Assembly (NCBI RefSeq): GCF_014764505.1
Contig: NZ_JACXWX010000004.1
Location: 62,001 to 126,000, forward strand
Length of the DNA stretch: 64,000 nucleotides
Source of the DNA: Phormidium tenue FACHB-886
GTDB taxonomy: Bacteria > Cyanobacteriota > Cyanobacteriia > Elainellales > Elainellaceae
Reading direction: 5' to 3'
Shown: piece after piece, positions 9,518 to 17,748 of the stretch
Numbering within the stretch: the stretch's first letter is position 1
Layout: each line of letters begins with the position of its first letter
Program-made: the position numbers and the translations under genes
The notes under the pieces: generated by a model
Told to the model about the DNA's origin: nothing
The model's input: only the letters and a program-made list of their open reading frames with translations
Databases searched by the model: none

Positions 9518-11245
9518 ATGGCAGACGCTAAACCCCGTGATGTGCAAGTGGCTGAAATTGGCGCAGATACCACTGTTTTGCGATCGCGCACTTGGGATCG
9601 CCTGCGCTTTGAGATTGAATATGCCCGTCAAAAAGGCACGACCGCAAACACATACCTGATCCAAGCTGATAAAACTGCCCTGATCGACCCACCAGGAGAA
9701 TCTTTTACGGAGATCTTTCTAGACGAGCTTTATCAGCACGTCTACCTACAACGGATTAACTACGTCATATTGGGGCATATCAACTCCAACCGGATCGCCA
9801 CGCTCAAGGCGCTGCTGAATCAGGAAGTTGCGCCACAGATTACCTTTGTTTGCACTAGAGCTGCAGAAGTGGCACTGCAAACAGCATTCCCTCAGTGGTC
9901 TCTCCGCATCCTGGTGGTTAATAGCGAAGAAACGATCGATTTGGGGCAGGGACATGTCTTGCAGTTTATTCCTACACCCACGCCCCGCTACCCAGACGGG
10001 CTTTGCACCTATGATCAGGCTACTCGCATCCTTTACACTGATAAGCTGTTTGGGGCCCATGTCTGTGATAAACCGGTCTTTGACGACAAGTGGAAGCTGT
10101 TAGATGACGATCGTCACTATTACTTTGAGTGCATCCACGCGAGCCAGTTTAAGCAGGTTGAGGCAACCTTAGACAAGCTAAGCCCCTTCTCTGCTAAAGC
10201 TAAGATCTACGCCCCAAATCATGGTCCCATGGTGCGCTATAGCGTTAGCCGCTTGACGTTTGACTACCGCTACTGGTGTGAGCAACAGCAAATACAGGAC
10301 CTTAACGTGGCCCTACTATATGCTTCGGCGTATGGCAACACCTCAACACTCGGTCATGCCATTGCCCAGGGCTTAATTCGGGCAGGGGCTTCCGTACAGA
10401 CGGTGAACTGTGAATTGGCGGACCCTGCTGAGATTACGCAAATTTTACAAAGTTGTGATGGCTTTATCTTTGGCACTCCGACGCTAGCAGGTCATGCGCC
10501 AACGCAAATTCAGACAGCGTTGGGAATTGCCCTTTCCAGTGCTGCCCGTACCAAGCTCACAGGTGTATTCGGTTCGTTTGGCTGGAGCGGTGAGGCGATC
10601 GACCTAGTGTACAACAAGCTCCAAGATGCGGGCTACCGGTTTGGCTTTGAGCCAATTCGCGTTAAGTTTAAGCCCACAGAGGATACTCTGCACGAGTGCG
10701 AAACGGCAGGCGTAGAGTTTGTGCAAGCGCTGCGGAAAACCAAAAAATTTCGGGCAGTGCGGCAGCCCCATGTCGAGGCGCAAGCTGGTCGCACCGATCA
10801 AGCTGTTGGGCGAATCGCAGGTTCGCTCTGTGTCGTCACAACCCATCGCTCTGGCAAACATCAGGGTTTGTTAACGTCCTGGGTATCGCAAGCCACTTTT
10901 AATCCACCCGGTTTGACGGTGGCTATCCCTCTGAGTCAGGGAGAAGCGACACTGCCGACGATTGGCAGTGAGTTTGTCTTAAATATCCTTAAAGAAGGCG
11001 GCAATGTGCGGCGGCATTTCCAAAAAGCAGGCAGCGAGGATGGGATGGGCAGCCTAGATACTCACCCCGCTCAAAACGGCTGCCTGATCTTAGATCAAGC
11101 TTTGGCGTATCTGGAATGTACAGTGAAAAGCCGGATGGAGTGTGGCGATCATTGGTTGCTCTATGCCACGGTGGAAAATGGCAAAGTCTTAGAGGCGATC
11201 GGCATGACGGCTGTGCAGCATCGTAAATCAGGGACGCAGTACTAG
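9518..11245 (+). CDS. flv1: Flavodiiron protein, Flv1-type (oxygen photoreduction)
   Basis: This class C flavodiiron protein is about 575 residues long. It has a beta-lactamase-like domain, a flavodoxin domain beginning near VALLYASAYGNT, and a C-terminal flavin-reductase domain beginning near QAVGRIAGSLC. In photosynthetic cells Flv1 works with Flv3 to pass electrons from the photosystem I acceptor side to oxygen. The canonical diiron ligand motif HxExDH is replaced by HINSNR, and the later ligand Asp region reads YTDKLFGAH. Such substitutions are typical of the Flv1/Flv2 type as opposed to Flv3/Flv4. I chose the ATG at 9518 (MADAKPRDVQVAEIG) because it begins the conserved N-terminus; earlier TTG and ATG codons are possible. 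No partner flv gene lies in the window. Confidence 0.88.
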   Translation: MADAKPRDVQVAEIGADTTVLRSRTWDRLRFEIEYARQKGTTANTYLIQADKTALIDPPGESFTEIFLDELYQHVYLQRINYVILGHINSNRIATLKALLNQEVAPQITFVCTRAAEVALQTAFPQWSLRILVVNSEETIDLGQGHVLQFIPTPTPRYPDGLCTYDQATRILYTDKLFGAHVCDKPVFDDKWKLLDDDRHYYFECIHASQFKQVEATLDKLSPFSAKAKIYAPNHGPMVRYSVSRLTFDYRYWCEQQQIQDLNVALLYASAYGNTSTLGHAIAQGLIRAGASVQTVNCELADPAEITQILQSCDGFIFGTPTLAGHAPTQIQTALGIALSSAARTKLTGVFGSFGWSGEAIDLVYNKLQDAGYRFGFEPIRVKFKPTEDTLHECETAGVEFVQALRKTKKFRAVRQPHVEAQAGRTDQAVGRIAGSLCVVTTHRSGKHQGLLTSWVSQATFNPPGLTVAIPLSQGEATLPTIGSEFVLNILKEGGNVRRHFQKAGSEDGMGSLDTHPAQNGCLILDQALAYLECTVKSRMECGDHWLLYATVENGKVLEAIGMTAVQHRKSGTQY

Positions 11246-11259
11246 CAATGCTAAAAGTT

Positions 11260-11292
11260 AAGAGAGGAGACAGATTCGCCGTCTCCTCTCTT
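11260..11292. terminator. Bidirectional terminator-like hairpin
   Basis: AAGAGAGGAGAC at 11260-11271 pairs perfectly with GTCTCCTCTCTT at 11281-11292. It lies between the stops of two convergent genes, flv1 and the DUF3181 gene. On the minus strand the sequence after the stem is AACTTTTAG, giving a short T-run. It probably serves both genes. Confidence 0.7.
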
Positions 11293-11334
11293 ATGGAATA
11301 TAGAGCCTTGTAGAACAGCTTTGTAGAACAAAGC

Positions 11335-11634
11335 TTACAGGTTGCGCTGAAATTCCTCTAGCACATCTAACAGATGTACCTGAGACTGCATTGGCAGCAA
11401 ATCGGTAAGCGGCACTTCTCGCTTACCACCGCCCAGTTTCACAGAGATTCCTTGAAGGACTTCTGTAACCTGGGACTCAGAAATGTTACCTTTTTCCAGC
11501 ATGGGGTAGAACCGTTCGGCAAGTGGGGTATGGAGATGGGCATCATTGAGGTATAGATGCCACTTGGCAATATCAATGTAAACCTGATCGCCAATTGCTG
11601 CCGCCAGTTTTTCGATCGCTTCGGAAGTTGCCAT
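11335..11634 (-). CDS. DUF3181 family protein
   Basis: This 99-residue soluble acidic protein matches the cyanobacterial DUF3181 family in length and in features such as YIDIAKWHLYLNDAHLH near residues 18-35. The function is unknown. A strong AGGAGG stands about 9 bases before the ATG and fixes the start. The gene converges on flv1, with the shared hairpin between them. Confidence 0.8.
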   Translation of the reverse strand: MATSEAIEKLAAAIGDQVYIDIAKWHLYLNDAHLHTPLAERFYPMLEKGNISESQVTEVLQGISVKLGGGKREVPLTDLLPMQSQVHLLDVLEEFQRNL

Positions 11635-11744
11635 GTCAATTGCCTCCTAATCTAGTTTTATAGCGCTTTGCGCTTGATAAACCGGTTACCCCCTGGAGCT
11701 GCATATAGCATCCAGAAAACAGCAGTGATCCCGGGCAAAACTAA

Positions 11745-12008
11745 TCAGCTCTGTGGTGGGGAAGATGTTGTGGGAGAGTAATCTGCGATTGCAAAGATAT
11801 AAACCGCATGGACAACCAATACCAGCAGCCAAGCGCCAGTCAGCCAGGTTGTCCAAGTCCAGTCAGCATTCTGTACCTGCCGAGCAAACCAGGCTCCAGA
11901 GTTGATGCAGGCAAAAATCGCCACATGAACGGCAAAGTTCATCCGATCGTCTAGCTTGCGGTAGTCGGGGTCATTGCGATCGGGTTTTCGAGACCAACGG
12001 GGAGGCAT
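11745..12008 (-). CDS. 2TM domain-containing small membrane protein
   Basis: The 87-residue product has a charged N-terminus (PPRWSRKPDRNDPDYRKLDDR) followed by two hydrophobic segments at about residues 25-42 and 52-74. This is the arrangement of the bacterial 2TM domain family, whose function is unknown. It lies upstream of the DUF3181 gene on the same strand, with about 110 bases between. Confidence 0.7.
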   Translation of the reverse strand: MPPRWSRKPDRNDPDYRKLDDRMNFAVHVAIFACINSGAWFARQVQNADWTWTTWLTGAWLLVLVVHAVYIFAIADYSPTTSSPPQS

Positions 12009-12098
12009 AAGTTGAGATGCGATGGAATTAGGGTTAAGGGTGAAGCAACGGAGTCAGGCATCACCCTCTTCTATTGTAAGGTTTGTTGCCTGGGAGGT

Positions 12099-12608
12099 TT
12101 AGGCTTGTTCTGTGGTGTAGTCTCCAGATTTACCGCCTGATTTGTGCAGTAGGCAAATGGCTTCAATCTGAATGGATTTTTCTAACGCCTTTGCCATGTC
12201 GTATAGCGTCAGGGCAGCGATCGATACGGCAGTTAGTGCTTCCATCTCCACCCCAGTTTCGCCTTTGGTCTTTACCTCAGCCTGGATTTGGTAACCTGGC
12301 AGGGTGGGATCTGGCTCAATTTGAACTGAGACTTTTTGGAGGGGGAGTGGGTGACAAAGGGGAATTAAGTTTGCCGTTTGTTTGGCTGCCATAATGCCGG
12401 CAAGGCGAGCTGTGCCTAAGACGTCGCCTTTGGGCAGGTTGCCAGATTGAATTGCTGCAAATGTTTCGGGCTGCATTCGTACTCGTCCTGAGGCGATCGC
12501 CACGCGCACCGTTTGGGTTTTGGCAGAGACATCTACCATCTGCGCCTGCCCTTTAGCATCTAGATGCGTTAAGGAAGCAACAGCAGAATCTAAAGAACCG
12601 TTTGACAT
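12099..12608 (-). CDS. moaC: Cyclic pyranopterin monophosphate synthase MoaC
   Basis: MoaC converts the GTP-derived intermediate made by MoaA into cyclic pyranopterin monophosphate, the first stable intermediate of molybdenum cofactor synthesis. The sequence shows [15 protein letters not shown] at the N-terminus, the [10 protein letters not shown] signature near residue 72, and [23 protein letters not shown], all hallmarks of the family. The ATG at 12608 gives a normal 169-residue protein. A longer frame beginning at 12653 would reach almost to the divergent tRNA gene and is unlikely. No other moa gene is in the window. Confidence 0.93.
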   Translation of the reverse strand: MSNGSLDSAVASLTHLDAKGQAQMVDVSAKTQTVRVAIASGRVRMQPETFAAIQSGNLPKGDVLGTARLAGIMAAKQTANLIPLCHPLPLQKVSVQIEPDPTLPGYQIQAEVKTKGETGVEMEALTAVSIAALTLYDMAKALEKSIQIEAICLLHKSGGKSGDYTTEQA

Positions 12609-12653
12609 GATGATTTCTGTGCTAAGATAATTACTCGTGAAAGCTGATGACAA

Positions 12654-12727
12654 GGGCGTGTAGCTCAGTGGACTAGAGCACGTGGCTACGGACCACGGTG
12701 TCGGGGGTTCGAATCCCTCCTCGCCCG
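12654..12727 (+). tRNA. tRNA-Arg (anticodon ACG)
   Basis: The 74-base sequence folds as a full cloverleaf: acceptor GGGCGTG with CTCGCCC, D stem GCTC/GAGC, anticodon stem CGTGG/CCACG around loop CTACGGA, a 5-base variable loop, and T stem GGGGG/CCCTC around TTCGAAT. The anticodon ACG (A34 presumably edited to inosine) decodes CGU, CGC and CGA. The acceptor stem has a U-U mismatch at positions 6-67. The discriminator is G and CCA is not encoded. It begins 45 bases from the divergent moaC start. Confidence 0.96.
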
Positions 12728-12742
12728 TTTAAGTTATAGGAT

Positions 12743-12779
12743 AAAAGCCTCATTGCTTCTTTGGATAGTGAGGCTTTTT
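12743..12779 (+). terminator. Terminator of tRNA-Arg
   Basis: AAAAGCCTCA at 12743-12752 pairs with TGAGGCTTTT at 12769-12778, and the T-run reaches 12779. It begins 15 bases after the tRNA 3' end, a typical intrinsic terminator. Confidence 0.85.
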
Positions 12780-12813
12780 CATTTGCGTTAAGTGAAACGA
12801 TTGCAAATGAAAA

Positions 12814-12837
12814 GCGGCGGAGCAAATGCTCCGCCGC
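12814..12837 (-). terminator. Terminator of rplU-rpmA
   Basis: GCGGCGGAGC at 12814-12823 pairs with GCTCCGCCGC at 12828-12837 around AAAT. Read on the minus strand the stem is followed by TTTTCATTT. It lies 23 bases past the rpmA stop. Confidence 0.85.
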
Positions 12838-12860
12838 CTACAGTTTTTCAACTGATTTGT

Positions 12861-13127
12861 TTAAGCAGTTTGTGTCACTGGATAAACGCTGACCTTCTTG
12901 CGCCCTTTACCTCTACGTTCAAAGGTCACTGCACCATCCACTAGTGCAAACAGCGTATCATCGCTGCCCCGCCCAACGTTATTACCGGGGTGAATCTTTG
13001 TCCCCCGCTGTCGGACTAGAATATTGCCAGCTTTGACAACTTGACCACCGTAGCGCTTAACACCCAGGCGTTGGGCATTAGAGTCGCGACCGTTGCGGGT
13101 GCTACCCGTTCCTTTCTTGTGAGCCAT
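12861..13127 (-). CDS. rpmA: 50S ribosomal protein L27
   Basis: This 88-residue basic protein sits near the peptidyl-transferase centre of the large subunit. It begins [17 protein letters not shown], the invariant L27 N-terminus, with [18 protein letters not shown] following. There is no N-terminal extension of the Firmicutes cleaved type. It follows rplU by about 35 bases and is clearly co-transcribed with it. Confidence 0.98.
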   Translation of the reverse strand: MAHKKGTGSTRNGRDSNAQRLGVKRYGGQVVKAGNILVRQRGTKIHPGNNVGRGSDDTLFALVDGAVTFERRGKGRKKVSVYPVTQTA

Positions 13128-13162
13128 CGTAAACTCCTACTTTGTGTAATGAGCTAATGTTA

Positions 13163-13567
13163 CTATTCTGCTTCTGCCTCAGTCGCAGCAGGTGCAGGAG
13201 CCACCTCAGTGACAGGCTTAGTATCTTCAGCTGTACTGCCGATCGCCTTGCCGTCTAAATTGATCGAGTTGACCATCAGGCGGGTAAGCTCTTGACGATG
13301 ACCCTGCTTCTTGCGTGTCTTCTTCTTCGGTCTCATCTTGTAAACGATGATCTTGCGACCGCGCAGATGGCGTAGCACGGTAGCTTCAACCGTTGCACCT
13401 GCCACCAAGGGCTGACCTATAGAAGCTTCGCCATCGTTGTCGACAAACAGCACTTTGTCGATCGTCACAGCAGCATCTGCCTCAACTGCCAGCCGCTCCA
13501 CATCATAGAAGCGACCCGGCTCTACCCGCAGCTGCTTTCCACCGGTTTCAATAATTGCGTAAACCAT
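13163..13567 (-). CDS. rplU: 50S ribosomal protein L21
   Basis: The ATG at 13567 begins [15 protein letters not shown], the standard L21 start; an open frame reaching 13627 adds 20 residues not found in the family. The core ends with [17 protein letters not shown], the basic rRNA-binding segment. An extra C-terminal tail of about 25 residues, rich in A, E and P, extends beyond the usual end. The gene heads the rplU-rpmA operon. Confidence 0.97.
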   Translation of the reverse strand: MVYAIIETGGKQLRVEPGRFYDVERLAVEADAAVTIDKVLFVDNDGEASIGQPLVAGATVEATVLRHLRGRKIIVYKMRPKKKTRKKQGHRQELTRLMVNSINLDGKAIGSTAEDTKPVTEVAPAPAATEAEAE

Positions 13568-13711
13568 GAATATTCCTCGTTGTTTGCCGTACAGGTAGCC
13601 GTAAACCAGCATGAGCAGTTTCAGCATTTACTAAAGTGAAAACCTGATCCGAGCAAAATAGACAATCAGCATACTATTCTGACGAAGCAAGGGCAGTTGT
13701 GTCAAGTCTTC

Positions 13712-14152
13712 CTAAATTACGAAGCTGGTGGCTTCACCTTGGGAGGCTTGCCAGCTGCGGGCATCGTAATAGAGGTCTTCGAGGGTAATTCCGTAAAGGG
13801 CTTCCTTAAGTTTTTGGTGGAGTCGCTGCCAGAGCGATCGCGTCACCCAGTCTTCGGCTTCATCGCTAGGGGCACGGCGAGACAGGGGTTCAACCGTTTC
13901 ACCCACGACTTCTAAAATATGCCCCAGCGAAATTTGGGCGGGCGAGCGCGCCAGTCGATAGCCACCCTGTGCCCCTCGAATAGACTCAACTAAGCCAGCA
14001 CGCCGAAGCTCAATCAGCAATTTTTCTAGATAAGGGGCAGGGATATCTTGGCGCTGAGCGATCGCTTTTACAGAAGTAGGCTGATGTTGGGGTTGGAGGC
14101 TTAAATCAAGCAAGGCTTTCACACTGTAGTGCCCACGTGTCGTAAGTTTCAT
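13712..14152 (-). CDS. Rrf2-family transcriptional regulator without cysteines
   Basis: This 146-residue protein has the Rrf2 winged-helix DNA-binding domain: MKLTTRGHYSVKALLDL at the start, SVKAIAQRQDIPAPYLEKLL as the helix-turn-helix, and RGAQGGYRLAR as the wing. IscR, NsrR and RsrR coordinate an iron-sulfur cluster through three cysteines after residue 90. The whole protein here contains no cysteine, so it cannot bind a cluster in that way. It must sense something else or act through protein contacts. It is a single-gene unit facing a gap of nearly 1 kb shared with the cyAbrB gene. Confidence 0.88.
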   Translation of the reverse strand: MKLTTRGHYSVKALLDLSLQPQHQPTSVKAIAQRQDIPAPYLEKLLIELRRAGLVESIRGAQGGYRLARSPAQISLGHILEVVGETVEPLSRRAPSDEAEDWVTRSLWQRLHQKLKEALYGITLEDLYYDARSWQASQGEATSFVI

Positions 14153-15116
14153 CTGATGCTCTACTGAGTTGAACTGGTTTAATGCCGTTGCCTTAAAGGG
14201 CGCACCTTGAATAGATATGTCCTCTAAAAGTGATGCAGTTTCATAAGGGATTAGGATATGTTGGGTTTGAACAGTTTTGATTAGGATTGCAGATGCGGTT
14301 TGTCTGCTTCAGTTCTTTCTTAGAAAGACTAGATCAAACTCTCTTTTAAGTCAGATCTATAGCGCTTCAGGCTCACAAGAAAAGTGTGCCTTGTGTGTAG
14401 ACTACAGGCAGTGCGCATCCCTGTAAGAAATGGTGCTTGCATAATTGAGACTAGCTGAATTCCTGACCGATCTACTGAAGAATTCAGATAGTTCAGTTTG
14501 TAATCACTGAATTTTGATGCTTCCTTTTGTAGAGTGGTGTTACAAAAAGTCCAGATTCAAACAGGTACATTGCAGATAATGCAATTTGAGTTGAGGACAA
14601 TGGTATCGTTTTGAGCAAAATGCTAAATACACCTCTAGTGGTTTTTGGATTTTTCTAGAGGGTTTTCTTTAGGCTAAGAGACTGCGCTTCCTGCTATTGG
14701 AGGAAGCGCTTGTACTTCGATCTATGAACACTTATTCATTAGTGTGTGATCGCTGAATCCCTCTCTAGTTTTATTGCTGACTTTCAATAGGTAGTTTCGC
14801 CTGTACAAAACCCAGATGCTCTAGGTCTGAAGTCTATGAGACAGGTCGCGATTGTCTTTTGGTGAAATGGTTTCAATTGCTGTGATAAGAAATCAGTCGA
14901 TTTATTCCAACTGTTTGTTTCAACAGCATAAATGCTGAATTAAGCCTGCTGATTTTTCTGAATCTTTAATAGAAATAGGATTGAAAATTGCCGTAATCAG
15001 AGTAACATGGTGTCATCGACTAAAGGTAAAGCGAGTAAATAGAATTCTATTGATGTCAGTTGCCCTTATAGGGTGATATGACATCAACTCCTTGTCATCG
15101 ACCTAGATTCAGGCTA
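14153..15116. other. Long gene-poor divergent region upstream of cyAbrB
   Basis: No convincing gene is seen in these 964 bases. They are AT-rich and contain a TATAGCGCTTC repeat at 14358-14368, a 9-bp hairpin at 14684-14709 and the perfect palindrome AATAGAATTCTATT at 15038-15051. The length suggests a long 5' leader for cyAbrB or an unannotated RNA. Confidence 0.55.
14684..14709. repeat. 9-bp perfect hairpin in cyAbrB upstream region
   Basis: GCGCTTCCT at 14684-14692 pairs with AGGAAGCGC at 14701-14709 around an 8-base loop. The bases after it (TTGTACTT) give only a weak T-run. It is a possible terminator of a small RNA from the + strand, or a leader structure. Confidence 0.55.
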
Positions 15117-15509
15117 ATGAGTAAGAAGAGAAAAAATGAACCCTTGACCGGTGAAGCACTCCTTACAAAAGTTAAGGAGTTGGAGCATCTGACTAAAGAA
15201 GAAAAAGCCAAAGAATGCGGTTACTACACCATCACAAAGAATGGCGTAGAGCGCGTTAACATGATGAAGTTCTACAACGCCCTCTTGGAAGCCAATAAAA
15301 TTGAGCTAGATGGACGGCAGATTAGCAATGGGCGAGGTGGACGGAGTGCTAGCTACCGCATTACGGTGCAGGCAAACGGTAATCTGCTGATTGGTGCAGC
15401 CTACACAAAGCAGATGGATTTGAAGCCTGGGGATGAGTTTGAAATTTCTCTAGGACGCAAACACATCCGTTTGAAACAGCTTGATTCGGATGAATCTTTT
15501 GAAGAATAA
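15117..15509 (+). CDS. cyAbrB-family transcriptional regulator
   Basis: This 130-residue protein matches the cyanobacterial AbrB-like regulators. It has an N-terminal basic and helical part (PLTGEALLTKVKELEHLTKEEKAKECGYYT), then GRGGRSASYRITVQANGNLLIGAAYTKQM and a C-terminal DNA-binding swapped-hairpin part with LKPGDEFEISLGRKHIRL. In cyanobacteria the AbrB domain is C-terminal, unlike Bacillus. cyAbrB proteins are abundant nucleoid-associated regulators of carbon and nitrogen genes. The ATG at 15117 begins MSKKRKNEP, the family start; the open frame continues upstream to 15078 but that addition has no family support. A perfect 14-bp palindrome lies about 65 bases upstream and could be an autoregulatory site. 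Confidence 0.92.
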   Translation: MSKKRKNEPLTGEALLTKVKELEHLTKEEKAKECGYYTITKNGVERVNMMKFYNALLEANKIELDGRQISNGRGGRSASYRITVQANGNLLIGAAYTKQMDLKPGDEFEISLGRKHIRLKQLDSDESFEE

Positions 15510-16269
15510 GTTGAGTGATTGAGCAAGCTCTTAAAGCATATCTCTCGATGTTTTTAACTGCTTTGTTTAGCTCAACTCATTAGGCTGTCAAACGGAAATG
15601 CTTTGCTTAAATCAAAGGAGTAGCAATTGAGATTGAAGCTGCTCCTTTAATTCGTTTAAAGGACTGTGGAGTCATCCCGATCGCCCAATCAACCCAAACC
15701 TTTGTCTTTCTGGTTCTAATTTAGGTTGTGATGGTTGCGTTGGCAGAATGTTGAATAGATCGCAAGATCGGAAATATCTAATTTAGGAACAACAGCTGTT
15801 TTCTTGAAAAATCGGTAAATCTATTTAGTTTCCTGCTGAACTATAGCGATTCACAATTGTGTAAGGTACTGTTTTTTTACCGTGAGGCTCGTGGAGCGCG
15901 GCACAGAGCAAAACCACCCTTCATCCAAGTGTGAAGCGCTATAAGCTCCTTTTAGCCTTTGTAAAAACAGTATTATATTTTTGTTAGTTTAATCGGTCTT
16001 TGCAGCTGGACAGATTTACAGGGTTGGTATGAGTTGATAAATACCAGTCCACGTTTTTTAGATGCTCTTTGTGCCGCTAGCCTGCTTTGCAAAAACCGAC
16101 TGTCTGCTTTGTCCGCGCCATCTGCACAAGCAACTATTCTTCCAACTGCTGACACTCAATGCAGATGCCAAATCTCTGATCCCCTGTAGATTCATTCTTT
16201 GGGGGCGTTAACTCTATCAAAATCACTCTGATAATAGAGAAAGCTTCTGGCAGAAGAGGGTCAAGCAGA
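15510..16269. other. Gene-poor region between cyAbrB and mgtE
   Basis: No gene is supported. It holds a terminator-like hairpin just after cyAbrB (15614-15648) and an inverted pair of TATAGCG(C/A)TTCAC elements at 15842-15854 and 15931-15943. Further out is a loose inverted repeat TACTGTTTTTTTAC (15867-15880) / GTAAAAACAGTA (15961-15972). The last 80 bases should contain the mgtE promoter. Confidence 0.5.
15614..15648 (+). terminator. Terminator-like hairpin after cyAbrB
   Basis: AAAGGAGTAGC at 15614-15624 pairs with GCTGCTCCTTT at 15638-15648 with one G-U pair. A weak AATTCGTTT follows. It lies about 105 bases after the cyAbrB stop. Confidence 0.55.
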
Positions 16270-17676
16270 TTGGTAATTAATGAGGAACTTTTGGTGTCTA
16301 CTTCTTCTCAGGCTGTGTCGCGTCAAGAATTGCGGGAGCTAGTCCGCTCGCAGCTTCGGATGCTTTTAGAAGAAAATAATCTGCAAGGTGCCAAGGTATT
16401 GCTGGTTCCAGTCCAGCCTGCCGATATTGCTGATGCAATCGAAGGTTTACCAGAGCCAATGCAGGCGATCGCCTTCCGGCTGCTCTCTAAGGCAGAAGCG
16501 ATCGAAGTGTATGAGTATCTTGATTCTGCTGTACAGCAATCGCTGATTGAGGAGTTTAAGCGGCAAGACGTTTTGGATGTGGTGGATAAGATGTCACCTG
16601 ACGATCGCGTCCGCCTGTTTGATGAACTACCTGCTAAGGTGGTGACCCGTCTGCTAGCGCAACTTAGCCCAGAAGAACGGCGTGCGACTGCTGTGATGCT
16701 GGGTTATGAAGCAGACACAGCAGGACGGATCATGACGCCAGAGTATATCTCTCTTAAAGAGAATTGGACGGTGGCGCAGGCGCTCGATCGCATCCGCAAG
16801 TTAGCTAACGTCAGCGAAACAATCTACTACCTATATGTGACCGATGCTGCCCGTAGGCTGTTGGGCATCCTCTCGCTGCGTGCATTGGTGATTGCCCAGC
16901 CAGAGCAGACGATCGGTGAAATTTTGGTGCGAGATGTGGTGTATGTGCACACAGATACCGATCAGGAAGAGGTGGCGCGGCTGATTCAGCGCTATGACTT
17001 TCTGGCAGTTCCCGTGGTCGACACCGAGAAGCGCTTGGTTGGCATTATCACGGTAGATGATGTGATCGACATCCTGGAAGAAGAAGCGACTGAAGATATC
17101 TACACGTTGGGCGGGGTTCAATCCGGCACAGATAGCTATTTCCAAACAAATTTGTTGACGGTGGCACGGCGGCGGGTGGTATGGCTGTTCGTTTTACTGC
17201 TTACCAACACGGTGACATCTGCGGTGATTCGCAGCCAACAGGAAGTGCTGCAGCAGGTGGTCGCATTGGCGGCGTTTATTCCGCTGCTGATCGGGACGGG
17301 CGGCAATGTGGGGGCGCAATCCTCAACGGTAGTGATTCGCGGCTTGAATACCGATGAGATTAATAAAAGCGCAGCTCTGCGCATTATTAAACGTGAGGCG
17401 ATCGCAGGGGCATTTTTAGGGCTGATGCTGGGTGCAGTTGTGCTGCTGTGGGCATTTTTGCTCCAGGGCAGTTGGACAGTGTCGATCGCAGTTGGCGTCA
17501 GTTTGCTTGCCATTTCCATCCTGGCTTCCATTTCTGGCTCTGCGCTGCCGTTTGTATTTCAGACCTTTGGGCTTGACCCAGCGCTAATGTCAGCTCCCTT
17601 CATTACTACCGCTGTTGATGTTTTAGGCGTTTTAATTTATTTGAATGTAGCTCGCCTGATTCTGCAAATTCGCTAG
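16270..17676 (+). CDS. mgtE: Magnesium transporter MgtE
   Basis: MgtE is a magnesium-gated magnesium channel. The 468-residue sequence has the N-terminal helical superhelix domain (about 30-135) and a pair of CBS domains (about 140-265, with GRIMTPEYISL and VPVVDTEKRLVGIITVDDVID). Five transmembrane helices follow (about 300-465), including the pore segment PLLIGTGGNVGAQSSTVVIRGL. The CBS and N domains close the pore when magnesium is bound. The TTG at 16270 is one start. A GTG at 16294, preceded by GAGGA with good spacing, is a serious alternative eight codons in. The gene is monocistronic, ending at a hairpin shared with the convergent CTDH gene. Confidence 0.93.
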   Translation: MVINEELLVSTSSQAVSRQELRELVRSQLRMLLEENNLQGAKVLLVPVQPADIADAIEGLPEPMQAIAFRLLSKAEAIEVYEYLDSAVQQSLIEEFKRQDVLDVVDKMSPDDRVRLFDELPAKVVTRLLAQLSPEERRATAVMLGYEADTAGRIMTPEYISLKENWTVAQALDRIRKLANVSETIYYLYVTDAARRLLGILSLRALVIAQPEQTIGEILVRDVVYVHTDTDQEEVARLIQRYDFLAVPVVDTEKRLVGIITVDDVIDILEEEATEDIYTLGGVQSGTDSYFQTNLLTVARRRVVWLFVLLLTNTVTSAVIRSQQEVLQQVVALAAFIPLLIGTGGNVGAQSSTVVIRGLNTDEINKSAALRIIKREAIAGAFLGLMLGAVVLLWAFLLQGSWTVSIAVGVSLLAISILASISGSALPFVFQTFGLDPALMSAPFITTAVDVLGVLIYLNVARLILQIR

Positions 17677-17699
17677 CCTTTGCAGCCTCCACAAACCAA

Positions 17700-17725
17700 A
17701 AGGGACCGCCTGTGAGCAGTCCCTT
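17700..17725. terminator. Hairpin between mgtE and CTDH stops
   Basis: AAGGGAC at 17700-17706 pairs with GTCCCTT at 17719-17725. It sits between two convergent stops, 23 bases past mgtE and 23 bases past the end of the minus-strand gene, so it probably terminates both. Confidence 0.65.
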
Positions 17726-17748
17726 AATACATTTCTGTGCAGGTCCAG

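Noticed and set aside
15973-16155. 60-codon frame on the minus strand before mgtE
   Set aside because: Very short, no ribosome binding site and no protein-like pattern.
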